The notes: generated by a model from the sequence alone, not told the origin. Numbered from the stretch's first letter, positions 54,030-62,986 are shown. The stretch is DNA of 64,000 nt from an uncultured Aquimarina sp. (GCF_947495315.1 NZ_CANLYD010000005.1:310001-374000), one strand, 5' to 3'. Program-made: numbers and translations.

Positions 54030-54170
54030 ATCGCTAACACTCCTAATAGTCTTGCAAAGTGTAGTAAAGTTTCAGATTATGAAGATAGGAAGAAAGAAGA
54101 GTTGTACACGCAAGCTAAAAGAGTAAATATTAAAGGAAGATCAAAATTGAATAAAAAAGAGTCGATTTAG
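54030..54170 (+). pseudogene. Rho-N/SAP-like small gene remnant
   Basis: A 46-codon open stretch with no ATG or other obvious start in frame. It reads '...SDYEDRKKEELYTQAKRV' then 'NIKGRSKLNKKESI' and stops. This matches the helix-extended-helix of Rho-N/SAP-like small proteins ('EELYxxAKxxxIxGRSKMNKxEL'), but the usual end 'ELIxALR' is cut short and the start is lost. Confidence 0.45.
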
Positions 54171-54198
54171 GCTCTTAGAAATAATTAAAATTACTATC

Positions 54199-54582
54199 AT
54201 GAATTATGTAATCATTGCTATGCAGGCTATCGTAGGACTAAGTATACTAAACGTATGGCTTATTCAGAATAAAAAAGCGACAAAATGGAGAGGTGGTAAC
54301 GCCAACACCATTATCGAAGAGTTTCATGCTTATGGACTATCAACTTGGTCCTGTTATCTTATAGGAGTCTTAAAAGTTATTTTGGCAATTTTATTAATAA
54401 TATCGATTTGGTATCCTGAACTAAAAGAATTTTCAGCGCTTGGTTTGGCAACTCTTTTATTAGGATCAATACTAATGCATTTTAAAATTAAAGACCCATT
54501 ATATAAATCTTTTCCAGCTTTTCTTTTTTTTGTTATGTGTACTCTTATTGCTGCCAGTAGTCATATAAAACTTTATTTTTAA
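54199..54582 (+). CDS. DoxX-like membrane protein 1
   Basis: 127 residues with four membrane helices. 'NVWLIQNKKATKWRGGNANTIIEEFHAYGLSTW' in parts, 'LIGVLKVILAILLIISIWYPEL' in parts and 'FKIKDPLYKSFPAFLFF' show the DoxX/DoxD-like pattern with conserved 'KxxDPxxK'. The family is linked to thiol/oxidative-stress membrane complexes in mycobacteria; the role here is unknown. Its stop overlaps by 4 nt the end of the convergent DoxX-like gene. Confidence 0.8.
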   Translation: MNYVIIAMQAIVGLSILNVWLIQNKKATKWRGGNANTIIEEFHAYGLSTWSCYLIGVLKVILAILLIISIWYPELKEFSALGLATLLLGSILMHFKIKDPLYKSFPAFLFFVMCTLIAASSHIKLYF

Positions 54583-54935
54583 GAGAGTTCCGAGATGAAA
54601 GTGTTTTGAAAAAATATATAAAAATTGAGGATTGCATATAATAGAGATGGCATAGACGCTAGTAAAGGATCTTTAATTTTTATTCGTACTCCAAAACCAA
54701 GTAGCATTAATAAGGCCAAAGAACCGGAAGACACTGAAATAAGAATTGGGAAACAAAAATAACCAACAATCAAGCCTAAGCCACCAAGTATTTGTAATAC
54801 ACCGGTTAAATTCCTTCTCTTTTCAAGACCAAACCGAACAAACTCATTTTTCATATGATTAGAAAACAGACAACTAAATCCATATAAAAGAAAAGATAGA
54901 GCTGAAAAAAATGTTATGATGGTTAGTAACTTCAT
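54579..54935 (-). CDS. DoxX-like membrane protein 2
   Basis: 118 residues with four membrane helices and the same motifs as its convergent neighbour: 'RRNLTGVLQILGGLGLIVGYF' in parts and 'RIKIKDPLLASMPSLLYAI'. Two DoxX-like genes facing each other with overlapping ends is unusual, and sequence divergence suggests an old duplication with inversion or two independent acquisitions. Preceded by a terminator on the far side. Confidence 0.78.
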   Translation of the reverse strand: MKLLTIITFFSALSFLLYGFSCLFSNHMKNEFVRFGLEKRRNLTGVLQILGGLGLIVGYFCFPILISVSSGSLALLMLLGFGVRIKIKDPLLASMPSLLYAILNFYIFFQNTFISELS

Positions 54936-54981
54936 AGTGTACTAAGATATTGAATGATTTATCATACTTAATTAAATTTTC

Positions 54982-55024
54982 AACAAAAAATGCAGGATGT
55001 ATTACGTCCTGCATTTTTTGTTGA
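54982..55024 (-). terminator. Strong hairpin terminator
   Basis: CAACAAAAAATGCAGGA / TCCTGCATTTTTTGTTG, a perfect 17-bp stem with 9-nt loop and A/T runs on both sides. It ends the operon of 55047-56903. Confidence 0.85.
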
Positions 55025-55046
55025 GGTATACTCGGAAATATTCTAA

Positions 55047-55727
55047 TTAATTCTTCAACATATTAAATAGTTTTTCAGCTACCTCTTCCGATGATGCTGG
55101 GTTCTGTCCTGTTATTAGGTTTCCATCATGTACAGAATAAGGTTGCCAATCGTCAGCTTTACTATATTTTCCTCCATTGTCTTTTAACATATCTTCTACT
55201 AAAAACGGAACAACATCTGTTAATTGAACCGCTGCTTCTTCACTATTGGTAAATCCGGTTACATTTTTGCCTTTTACAAGAAATTCACCGTCACTAGTTT
55301 TTACGTTCTTTAGAGCTGCAGGTGCGTGGCATACCAAACCTGTGGGTTTATTACTTTCGTAGAATGATTGCAATAATTTAATAGAATCTTTGTCATTGGC
55401 AAGATCCCATAAAGGACCATGACCACCAGGATAAAAAATAGCATCATAATTCTTTTCTTTAACTTCGGAAAGTTGAAGGGTTTTACTCAATTTTTCCTGT
55501 AACTTTTTATCATTATGGAAGCGTTTCGTAGCTTCAGTTTGATTTTCCGGCTTGTCGCTGCTAGGGTCTATAGGAGGTTGACCTCCTTTTGGGGATGCCA
55601 ACGTAACTTCCGCACCTTTGTCGGTAAGATAATAATAGGGGGCAGCAAACTCTTCAATCCAAAATCCTGTTTTTTCACCGGTATCTCCGAGTTTGTCGTG
55701 TGATGTTAATACGAATAGAAATTTCAT
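55047..55727 (-). CDS. DJ-1/PfpI-family protein (Hsp31-like)
   Basis: 226 residues. 'YDAIFYPGGHGPLWDL' and the nucleophile elbow 'TGLVCHAPAALKNV' (Cys then His) are the core motifs, with an acidic partner probably in 'FWIEEFAAPYYYL' near residue 27. The order fits type 1 glutamine-amidotransferase-like glyoxalase III/chaperone Hsp31-type proteins rather than true amidotransferases. Such enzymes detoxify methylglyoxal. Last gene of an operon with HPF-like and FNT genes. Confidence 0.88.
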   Translation of the reverse strand: MKFLFVLTSHDKLGDTGEKTGFWIEEFAAPYYYLTDKGAEVTLASPKGGQPPIDPSSDKPENQTEATKRFHNDKKLQEKLSKTLQLSEVKEKNYDAIFYPGGHGPLWDLANDKDSIKLLQSFYESNKPTGLVCHAPAALKNVKTSDGEFLVKGKNVTGFTNSEEAAVQLTDVVPFLVEDMLKDNGGKYSKADDWQPYSVHDGNLITGQNPASSEEVAEKLFNMLKN

Positions 55728-55744
55728 CTTTTTTATTGTTAATT

Positions 55745-56044
55745 TTAATAAGTTTTCATTTTATCTTTCCTTCTTTCTAATTGATCGTTGAGGTCTCTAA
55801 TAGTTTCGGTAATCGCTTCCTCAAAACTTACTTTATCAGATGAGGCGTACAATCTTGGTCCCGGAGCACTTAATCGAATACCACAAATGTGTCCAGAGTT
55901 GTCATCTCTACTCTCTTTTTTTAAGAAGATATCAGCACGAATTACGAAAGGATACTTATTTGATAAATTGCCTAATTTTTCTTCTACAAATGATTCTAAT
56001 CTATCACTTGCACTTACATTAGTGTATTCAAAAACTGTTTTCAT
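55745..56044 (-). CDS. hpf: HPF/RaiA-family ribosome hibernation factor (short form)
   Basis: 99 residues. 'FEYTNVSASDRLESFVEEKLGNLSNKYP' in parts and 'LYASSDKVSFEEAITETIRDLNDQLERRK' in parts show the beta-alpha-beta-beta-beta-alpha layout of the family, with the usual D-rich second helix. The protein binds the 30S subunit and stops translation in stationary phase. It lies 17 nt upstream of the PfpI gene and 22 nt downstream of the FNT gene. Confidence 0.85.
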   Translation of the reverse strand: MKTVFEYTNVSASDRLESFVEEKLGNLSNKYPFVIRADIFLKKESRDDNSGHICGIRLSAPGPRLYASSDKVSFEEAITETIRDLNDQLERRKDKMKTY

Positions 56045-56066
56045 TTATTTTTATTTTTTGTATTTA

Positions 56067-56903
56067 TTAATTGTTGCCGTTGTAGGCAAAAGCTTTGTAT
56101 TTCAATAAGGCTACAAATACCACTCCACCTATAGCATTTCCTACAATCGCAATTCCCTGAAAGGAAAGATAGTCTATCATTGTGATACTTTTTGATACGA
56201 TTAGTCCTGAGAAAACCTCAATATTCCCTACAATACTATGATGCAATCCCATAGCACCAATTACTGCTGTAATGATATAAATCACCAAAATTCTACTAAT
56301 CGTACTATCTGAGGAGGTAAGTAGCCAGGATAGCAAACCCATTAACCAACCTGCTAATATCGCACTTACGAATATCACAGTAAGATCACTATGAAGCACG
56401 TGTTCTGAAACTTTTTCAATAATTTTTATATCAAAAATTCCTAATTTGGGACCAATCCAAATAGCAACTATGCTTATTAACATTCCTCCAAAAATATTAC
56501 CTGTAAGTACTAATCCCCATAACCTGAAAAGATCTATTATTTTTGATTTTTTATTTAATACAGGTAGTGTAAGCAAAGATGTTTGCTCAGTAAATAACAT
56601 GGATTTTCCTAAAACAACAAGAATAAATCCAACTGGATACACTAGTGCATTTATCTTCCATACTAAAGCGCTATTCGTTTCATCAATAAAAAAAGCGGTC
56701 ATTACACAGATTAGTAGAAAACTAAATCCAATTTCTAAGCCCGCAGAGAACGAACTCAATAGAATACTTGAGTTTGTTTTGTCATAAATTACTAATGCTT
56801 CTGATACTTGTTCTCGCAATATTTCAGAATGCGACATAGGTGAGTTTTCAGTAACTTCAACTTTTATGTTTTTATCCGTTTTTAATTCTTGATTCTCTAT
56901 CAT
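56067..56903 (-). CDS. Formate/nitrite (FNT) family transporter-like protein
   Basis: 278 residues. A charged 50-residue N-terminus precedes six membrane helices. 'LLSSFSAGLEIGFSFLLI' and 'LWGLVLTGNIFGGMLISI' fit FNT helices, and 'FQGIAIVGNAIGGVVFVALLKYKAF' in parts is the last one. It belongs to the FNT/YfdC-type branch common near stress genes; the transported anion is uncertain. First gene of the FNT/HPF/PfpI operon. Confidence 0.85.
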   Translation of the reverse strand: MIENQELKTDKNIKVEVTENSPMSHSEILREQVSEALVIYDKTNSSILLSSFSAGLEIGFSFLLICVMTAFFIDETNSALVWKINALVYPVGFILVVLGKSMLFTEQTSLLTLPVLNKKSKIIDLFRLWGLVLTGNIFGGMLISIVAIWIGPKLGIFDIKIIEKVSEHVLHSDLTVIFVSAILAGWLMGLLSWLLTSSDSTISRILVIYIITAVIGAMGLHHSIVGNIEVFSGLIVSKSITMIDYLSFQGIAIVGNAIGGVVFVALLKYKAFAYNGNN

Positions 56904-56939
56904 GTTTTTTTGTTAAATGTTTAACGAGAAGTTTGAAAT

Positions 56940-57068
56940 TTAAGGCATTGTGTTTTTTTGAGGCTTCGCGATCTTGCCTATTTTTTTTCTAACATTTCTC
57001 AAAAATGCTTTACTTCCAAATTTTTTTCTACGTAAACCTGGTCTTTGAATGTTATTTTTGTTTTTCAT
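56940..57068 (-). CDS. Small basic protein (42 aa)
   Basis: 42 residues with about 15 Lys/Arg: 'MKNKNNIQRPGLRRKKFGSK' then 'AFLRNVRKKIGKIAKPQKN'. Could bind nucleic acid or the membrane. It is 36 nt upstream of the FNT gene on the same strand. No homologue recognised, and a chance frame cannot be excluded. Confidence 0.4.
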   Translation of the reverse strand: MKNKNNIQRPGLRRKKFGSKAFLRNVRKKIGKIAKPQKNTMP

Positions 57069-57531
57069 GATTTTCCTTTTTATTATACTTTTTTGAGATT
57101 AATTTCTAAGCTTTTTTAAGTGATAGAATGTTAGTAAAATAGCTATCACTATAACTAATATAGTTGTTGAAAATACAGTAAACAGAATTATAGATAAAAA
57201 TGCTCCGACTTCCTAAAAAATAGTTTAATGGCTACCACTTGATAATTTTGTAATGTAAAAACCATAATATCTATCAACGATATTACCATTACAACTAGCA
57301 TAACTAGTTTTTTATTTTGTTTTTTTTAAAACTTATGATTTGATTTTCAATTAATTAAGTTTCAAAAGAAATTTAAACTTAGGTTGATTATTGTATGTGA
57401 GTAAGTAAATGAAATTCTATAGATTATGTTAACGCATTTGACCAAAATAGTATCTCAAATGCAATATGATATTATACGTTAATAAATAGATAGATGTTTT
57501 GTAAGTAATTATCAAGCTATACGGTATAAGG
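57069..57531. other. Intergenic region, nothing firmly supported
   Basis: 463 nt between the small basic protein gene and corA. The minus strand has an open hydrophobic stretch (about 57105-57215) without a start codon and bounded by a stop, so I do not call it. TTTGACCAAAAT at 57428-57439 recalls the half-site of the left-flank operators, but there is no second half-site at 21 bp. Confidence 0.5.
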
Positions 57532-58620
57532 TTATAACCATTTCTTTTTTCTAAAGAAAATCAATAGCCCAATAAAAATGATAATCATAATACTCATTAA
57601 GGCGTGATATCCATATCGATATTTAAGTTCCGGCATATGGTCAAAATTCATTCCGTATATTCCTGCAATAAAAGTTAGAGGAATGAATATGGTTGCGATA
57701 ATGGTCAGTACCTTCATAATACCGTTCATTTTATTACTGATCGTGGTCATGTACATATCCATAAGTCCCCAGATCATTTCGCGATAAACATCAATATTCT
57801 CTTGTATATGAATGATGTGATCATATAAATCTCTGTAATAGTCTTTGTTTTTTTCTAGGATCAGAGTGGTGTCAGATTTAACAATCCTGCCGATAACCTC
57901 CCTAAGTGGTAAAATACTTCTTCTTATGCGTAAGATTTCGCGTTTAAGCGATTGTATTTCTTGCGTGATATGATCTCCTTCTTTTTCATTAAATAGCTCT
58001 TCTTCTAATTGTTCTACTTTATCACCAAGGTCATCGATAACTACAAAGTAATTGTCAAAAATAGCATCAAGTAAAGAATAGGCAAGGTACCCAGCTCCAG
58101 AGTTTCGAATTCTGCTTTTGGCATTAGTTATTCGAATTCTTACAGGATCAAAAATATCTTCGTCAGATTCTTGAAAAGTAATGACATGATCCTTTCCTAA
58201 TACTATAGAAATGTGCTCTACAATAAATTCTTTTTCTTTATTAAAATACATCATTTTTAGTACTAAAAAAATATAGTTTTCGTACTCATCTATCTTAGGG
58301 CGCTGATCAGTATTTACTATATCTTCTAGAATTAATGGATGTAGTCCATAAAATTCCCCAATACTAATAATTTCTTTGGTGTGATTTAGACCATTTACAT
58401 TAATCCAGGTCACACGATCATTGCCTTTAAAAGTAAATGCATCTTCAATATTGTCAGTTTCAGAAATATTATGGGTATCCCTTGTATAATCTTGAATCTC
58501 AATTTTAGTTTCGAGATGTTCTTTTTCGCCAATATACACTACAGTTCCAGGCGCTTTACCCAGACTTTGTGAGGATTTAGGTTTTTTACTTTTTTTGTGA
58601 ATAGGTCTGTTTTTCTTCAT
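57532..58620 (-). CDS. corA: CorA-type Mg2+/Co2+ transporter
   Basis: 362 residues. A large cytosolic N-terminal domain is followed by two C-terminal helices: 'IMKVLTIIATIFIPLTFIAGIYGMNFDHMPEL' in parts holds the invariant YGMNF motif, and 'ALMSIMIIIFIGLLIFF' ends in a basic tail. The homopentamer carries Mg2+ or Co2+ inward. The basic, proline-rich first 25 residues ('KKSKKPKSSQSLGK') are an ordinary variable start. Single gene, divergent from the DUF3124 gene. Confidence 0.95.
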   Translation of the reverse strand: MKKNRPIHKKSKKPKSSQSLGKAPGTVVYIGEKEHLETKIEIQDYTRDTHNISETDNIEDAFTFKGNDRVTWINVNGLNHTKEIISIGEFYGLHPLILEDIVNTDQRPKIDEYENYIFLVLKMMYFNKEKEFIVEHISIVLGKDHVITFQESDEDIFDPVRIRITNAKSRIRNSGAGYLAYSLLDAIFDNYFVVIDDLGDKVEQLEEELFNEKEGDHITQEIQSLKREILRIRRSILPLREVIGRIVKSDTTLILEKNKDYYRDLYDHIIHIQENIDVYREMIWGLMDMYMTTISNKMNGIMKVLTIIATIFIPLTFIAGIYGMNFDHMPELKYRYGYHALMSIMIIIFIGLLIFFRKKKWL

Positions 58621-58742
58621 AGCGCAACGGTTGTTCTGTAAATGTATTAAAAAAGAAATTTTTGTAAAATTTCGATAACAATACCTAATTAAATTCTAAA
58701 AAATGTAATTTCAATCTAAATTAATAGTAATTATTTCAGATC

Positions 58743-59264
58743 ATGGATATATCTAAAAACTTTTGTACTGTATCAGTTTTTTTTCTTGTTTTATTAGGGT
58801 GTACTAAACAAAATCCGAACAAAAAATTGGAACAGGGAATACTTAAAGAAAATAAAATTGAGAATAATGAAAATTTTAGTTACCTGATAAAACAACAAAT
58901 ATATGTGCCAATTTATTCTGACATCTATAATAAGACCAAGGATTATCGATTTCTACTTACAGCTACCTTAAGCATCAGAAATACCAGTCCAAAAGACTCA
59001 TTATTTATCAAAAATGCAGATTATTATAATACTCAAGGAGATTTTGTAAGAAGTTATATAAAACAACCTATTTATCTTAAACCACTAGAATCTATCGAAT
59101 ATGTGATTGAAGAGAAGGATACTTTGGGTGGGAGTGGAGCTAATTTTTTGATTACGTGGGGAGCTAATAAAACTATTAAACCAATTTTTCAAGGAGTTAT
59201 GGTTGGTATCTCTGGTCAACAAGGATTTGCATTCACTACTGATGGAGTTGTTGTTTCAGAATAG
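58743..59264 (+). CDS. DUF3124 lipoprotein
   Basis: 173 residues with a lipobox 'VLLGC' (Cys20). The mature part holds 'QIYVPIYSDIYNKTKDYRFLLTATLSIRNTSPKDSLFI' in parts, 'YYNTQGDFVRSYIKQPIYLKPLESIEYVIEEKD' in parts and 'FLITWGANKTIKPIFQGVMVG' in parts, the DUF3124 pattern. Function unknown. Followed by a terminator, so a single-gene unit. Confidence 0.8.
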   Translation: MDISKNFCTVSVFFLVLLGCTKQNPNKKLEQGILKENKIENNENFSYLIKQQIYVPIYSDIYNKTKDYRFLLTATLSIRNTSPKDSLFIKNADYYNTQGDFVRSYIKQPIYLKPLESIEYVIEEKDTLGGSGANFLITWGANKTIKPIFQGVMVGISGQQGFAFTTDGVVVSE

Positions 59265-59290
59265 AAGCTTGATTACTACAGATTATAACA

Positions 59291-59321
59291 AATAGGGCTA
59301 ACAAAATTTTGCAGCCCTATT
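59291..59321 (+). terminator. Hairpin terminator after the DUF3124 gene
   Basis: AATAGGGCT / AGCCCTATT with a 13-nt loop. The 280 nt that follow hold no credible gene; the open frame there is a chance AT-rich frame. Confidence 0.65.
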
Positions 59322-59605
59322 ATAGGTAATTCTTAAAGGCACGATTAATATTTCCGGACATATTAATCGACTTGCTAGATTTTATTAAAAAAAAGTCATT
59401 CTCGAAAAATTACACAATAAATATATACAAATTAAAGTTCGATCCTGAATTATTATTAGGCCATATGAAGAATTTATTTGTCTTTTTGAAAAAAATAACT
59501 TTTAAGGTATTTCGTAAAACATATCGTATCACTGTGCAAAGTAAAATTTCAATAGTTTTGGTAACGAGGAAGGTTTTATTCGCTTAGATATTTGTTAAAA
59601 TATTA

Positions 59606-60130
59606 TTAGTCTTCGGGCTTTATTTCTTGTATGTCTTTGTTTGTTAAAATCTCAATACCTTTTTGCATCACAAGGGAAGTTGGAAGTGTGATATCACATC
59701 CATCATCTGTTTTCATAAAAAGATAAAAACCGGTAATGTCTTTAACTTCTCCACTCCAGTTAAAATCTTTATCTAAAACCTTAATTCTATCGCCAATTCG
59801 CATAGGATGACTGAAAAATAAAATTACACTTGCAGTTAAATTAGATAGGATTGACCATTGCGCAAAAAAACCAACACCCAAAACAGCTAAAATCGAAGAA
59901 ATAAATACTACAAATTGTTTATGATCTACACCCCAAACGATAGCCAAGAAAGAACCTCCGGTTATATAAATAAGAAGATAACTTAAATTAAATATAACTT
60001 TTCTTCGGTTTACATCAATTGATTTAACGAAACTAAACCTCCTGATTGCCCTTTTGGTAAGAAATATTACTAAAACCATTATAGCCAATAATATGGCAGT
60101 GAATAGTAACTCTTGCTTAGATATCAACAT
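59606..60130 (-). CDS. Short MscS-like channel protein 3
   Basis: 174 residues. Three membrane helices, with 'FISSILAVLGVGFFAQWSILSNLTASVILFF' in parts as pore-lining helix and 'HPMRIGDRIKVLDKDFNWSGEVKDITGFYLFM' in parts as beta domain. It stops soon after and lacks the cytoplasmic alpha/beta domain of the other two channels of the island. This short form is common in Bacteroidota. It lies downstream of the UspA gene on the same strand. Confidence 0.85.
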   Translation of the reverse strand: MLISKQELLFTAILLAIMVLVIFLTKRAIRRFSFVKSIDVNRRKVIFNLSYLLIYITGGSFLAIVWGVDHKQFVVFISSILAVLGVGFFAQWSILSNLTASVILFFSHPMRIGDRIKVLDKDFNWSGEVKDITGFYLFMKTDDGCDITLPTSLVMQKGIEILTNKDIQEIKPED

Positions 60131-60266
60131 AACATATGTTTTACAGTTTTTGGTAAAACTATTTTTTATTCATTAATGATAAAAGAAAAAATAAGACTTT
60201 TTCGGAAATCAGGTGCCGAAATATGACATACGTTAATATACCCAGGGAGTATTTTATATATAGGCT

Positions 60267-61127
60267 TTATTTATTAGTAATACTTTTTTGTTTCAATTCA
60301 GGTAATATTAATAAAGGAATTGAACTGTTAAAGCTTATCTTCTCTACCACATCTTCTTCTAATAGCTTTTGAAAAAAATTGTGTTTATGATGAATTAAAA
60401 CAATGAGGTCACTTTTTGTTTGCTGGACAAAGTTTTTTATAGCATTAGTTTGAGAACTTTCGAGATCTATTTTGCAAAAAATATAATCTATTTCTTTAAA
60501 AAACACTTTTAAAGTTTTTTTATTTACTTTTTGATGATCATTTAGATATTCTTCCATCATTATTCGAGCAATATTTACTTTCGAGTTATTTGATATAGCT
60601 ATATTAATTAATGGCTTTAATTCTTTCTCAATATAAGATCGTTTGAAATTTGTAGAAAATGTAATGACTGAAGGTTTTTTCGGAATGTAATTTTGAGGTA
60701 CTACTAACACTGGAAAATTTTCCACTCGATTAATTACCTTTACAGTATTACTCCCTAGAAACACTTCTTTGGCCCCGTTAGCTCCTTTGGTTCCCATTAT
60801 TATAAAATCAATTTTTTTGGAGGTAACTACAGAGTTAATAGCCTTAACCAATGTATTTACTTTGAAGACTGATTCAAAACGATGATTGTTATTATCATTT
60901 TCACTACTGTTCTTATTCAAAAACAACTTTAAGTCTTTTTCAGATTCGTAAGACATTTTGGTCAAAACTGAATTATTATACTCCTCACTCAATAAATTAG
61001 ACGGGTTAGTTATATAAACATTTAGTAAATAAAATGTGCAAATTTCAGTACTAAAAAGTGTTTTTGCATACTGTAGTGCATTGATAGAATTTTCGGAAAA
61101 ATCTATAGGAATCAAAATATTTTTCAT
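60267..61127 (-). CDS. Tandem universal stress protein (UspA family)
   Basis: 286 residues with two Usp domains. The first (1-150) begins 'MKNILIPIDFSENSINALQYA' in parts and holds the ATP-binding motif G2xG9xG(S/T) in 'GTKGANGAKEVFLGSNT'. The second is degenerate ('LIVLIHHKHNFFQKLLEEDVV') and lacks that motif. Probably a nucleotide-binding stress protein. Divergent from the Kef-type gene, with which Usp proteins often pair. Confidence 0.88.
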   Translation of the reverse strand: MKNILIPIDFSENSINALQYAKTLFSTEICTFYLLNVYITNPSNLLSEEYNNSVLTKMSYESEKDLKLFLNKNSSENDNNNHRFESVFKVNTLVKAINSVVTSKKIDFIIMGTKGANGAKEVFLGSNTVKVINRVENFPVLVVPQNYIPKKPSVITFSTNFKRSYIEKELKPLINIAISNNSKVNIARIMMEEYLNDHQKVNKKTLKVFFKEIDYIFCKIDLESSQTNAIKNFVQQTKSDLIVLIHHKHNFFQKLLEEDVVEKISFNSSIPLLILPELKQKSITNK

Positions 61128-61260
61128 TTTTTCATAAGATTTAAGCAGCTATTAAATATATTAAATATTATGTTGTTAATATTTGTAAGCTTCGTACATT
61201 TTTGAAATGTAGAATTAATTAATTGACATTTACAGTTACATTTGAATAAATATTTTCTGT

Positions 61261-62443
61261 ATGTTTTTAATTTCTAAGATCGAACCAATTATACAAATAA
61301 TCTCTATTCTGGCAATACTTGTTATTGTTCTTAGTATCATCCTGAGAAAAATGAATCAAACATATATCATTGGATATATTTTGGCAGGTATCTTTCTTGG
61401 AGAGCAAGGGTTAGCAGTTATTGATGACAAGGAATCGATTGAGCTTTTAGGAGAATTGGGAGTGATTCTTTTACTGTTTTTTATAGGTATGGAAATTAAT
61501 CTTATTGATTTTCTTAAGCGATGGAAACTTGCAGTACTTGGCACCTTGTTGCAAATTATTTTAAGTGTATTATTAGTGTTTTTTATTGGAAATTTTTACG
61601 ATTGGAGTTTTGCAAGGTCAGTAGTATTAGGGTTTGTAATTGCCTTAAGTAGTTCTGCGGTGGTAATTAAACTTCTACAGGATAAACATCTTATTGATAA
61701 TCAAATAGGAAAAAATGTATTAAGTATTTTATTGGCTCAGGATATAGTTTTTGTACCTCTATTAATAATTATCTCCCAGCTTGGTGGGAAAACCGAATCT
61801 ACAGAAAACATTGTATTGATGATAATTGGAGCAATAGTGATTGTAGCTACACTAATATATATCTATATTAAGGGAGTAATTGTATTGCCATATTCCAAAA
61901 AAATATACCGAGATCACGAATTACAGGTTTTTATGGCTATTTTTCTATGTTTTGGTGGTGCTTTAGCAACATCTTTTTTCGGTATATCTCCTGCTTTGGG
62001 AGCTTTTGTTGGAGGAATGATTATTAATGCAGCAAAGGCAACAGATTGGATACATGACACGCTACATTCTTTTAGAGTTTTGTTTGTATCCTTATTTTTT
62101 ATTAGTGTTGGATTACAAATAGATCTTGGTTTTGTGTACAATAAATAATCTTTGGACCATACTCTCGGTTATTTTTGTAGTTTATATAACCAATCATTTA
62201 TTGAATACTGTAATATTAAAGGTTTTTTCAAATACCTGGAAAGAAGCATTTTTAGGAGGGGCTCTTCTAGCTCAAATAGGAGAGTTAAGCTTTTTGATTA
62301 GTTCCACCGCATTAGGTTTAGGTATTATAGAAGACTTCTCCTATAACTTCACTATTAGTCTGATTTCTTTAACTTTAATAATTAGTCCCTTTTGGATCGC
62401 TTTGTCAGAAAAACTAATTAATTGGAAAAAAGATAATGAATAG
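61261..62443 (+). pseudogene. Kef-type cation:proton antiporter, frameshifted
   Basis: Two frames together match a full-length antiporter membrane domain (about 395 residues). The first 295 codons hold 'IGYILAGIFLGEQGL', 'LLGELGVILLLFFIGMEI', 'ALSSSAVVIKLL' and 'SVGLQIDLGFVYN', then hit TAA. The sequence continues in the +1 frame as 'NNLWTILSVIFVVYITNH', then 'GGALLAQIGELSFLISSTALGLG'. At 62139-62149 the DNA is CAATAAATAAT; removing one 4-nt unit restores Y-N-N-L-W. This is a 4-bp duplication in a short AATA repeat. No TrkA-N domain follows. It may be a recent null allele, a slippage switch or a sequencing error. Confidence 0.82.
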
Positions 62444-62965
62444 GAAAAAATTATCTCTATTTAAGAACAACATTAGTTCAATTTAGATTTAGCAATTCTA
62501 GTATGGAAAACTATCATTTTCATAACTTTTACAGGTGTATTGTAATTTATTTAATATTCTTCACAATACTGTGTATTATAATCTACATCTTTTTCCAGGC
62601 AATTAAATTCAAGATATTCGTTTTCAAAACCCGAATACTTAACATTCTTAATAAGTTCTTCTTTTTAAGGTCTGCATTAGAAAGATTAACAACATTATTA
62701 TCTATATATCCTTGAAGAGAGGTTTTTTGGAATTTCTTTTTAAGACATTATCATTGACATTTTGAAAGTTAACGGATATCTTTTTTGATAATGTGATTTT
62801 AGTTTTACCTAGATATCTTTGCAAAAAAATATTATTATTTACTATTAGCATATTTCCTGTTAGATAATATTCTATAACTGTTTTTTTACTTAAAAGCAGC
62901 CTAAGAAGGTTTCAATCTGGGATTTACTGAATCTTATTAAAGAAGTTTTTAATTTAGGAAAAAAA
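62444..62965. other. Intergenic region at the right island end
   Basis: About 520 nt, very AT-rich, with no gene I can support. A 70-codon hydrophobic frame (62503-62715) lacks family features and is probably chance. No clear hairpin or repeat was seen before the 18-bp repeat at 62966. Confidence 0.5.
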
Positions 62966-62983
62966 TGCAAATTTTGTGCAAAT
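62966..62983 (+). repeat. Right copy of 18-bp TGCAAATTTTGTGCAAAT repeat
   Basis: Identical and same orientation as 11175-11192. It lies 46 bp inside attR, consistent with an arm-type integrase-binding site on the other side of attP in the circular form (inference). Confidence 0.55.
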
Positions 62984-62986
62984 AAA

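Noticed and set aside
57105..57215. Open hydrophobic stretch on the minus strand ('SIILFTVFSTTILVIVIAIL')
   Set aside because: It could be a small membrane protein, but there is no start codon and a stop lies directly upstream.
57428..57439. TTTGACCAAAAT resembling the left-flank operator half-site
   Set aside because: No second half-site at 21 bp and no -7 element at 22 bp, unlike the three accepted operators.
59372..59587. A 71-codon frame after the DUF3124 terminator
   Set aside because: Basic, repetitive Lys/Phe/Ile composition typical of translated AT-rich intergenic DNA; no promoter or family match.
62503..62715. A 70-codon hydrophobic frame before the right island end
   Set aside because: AT-rich, irregular composition, no family feature and no neighbouring gene context. 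Probably chance.
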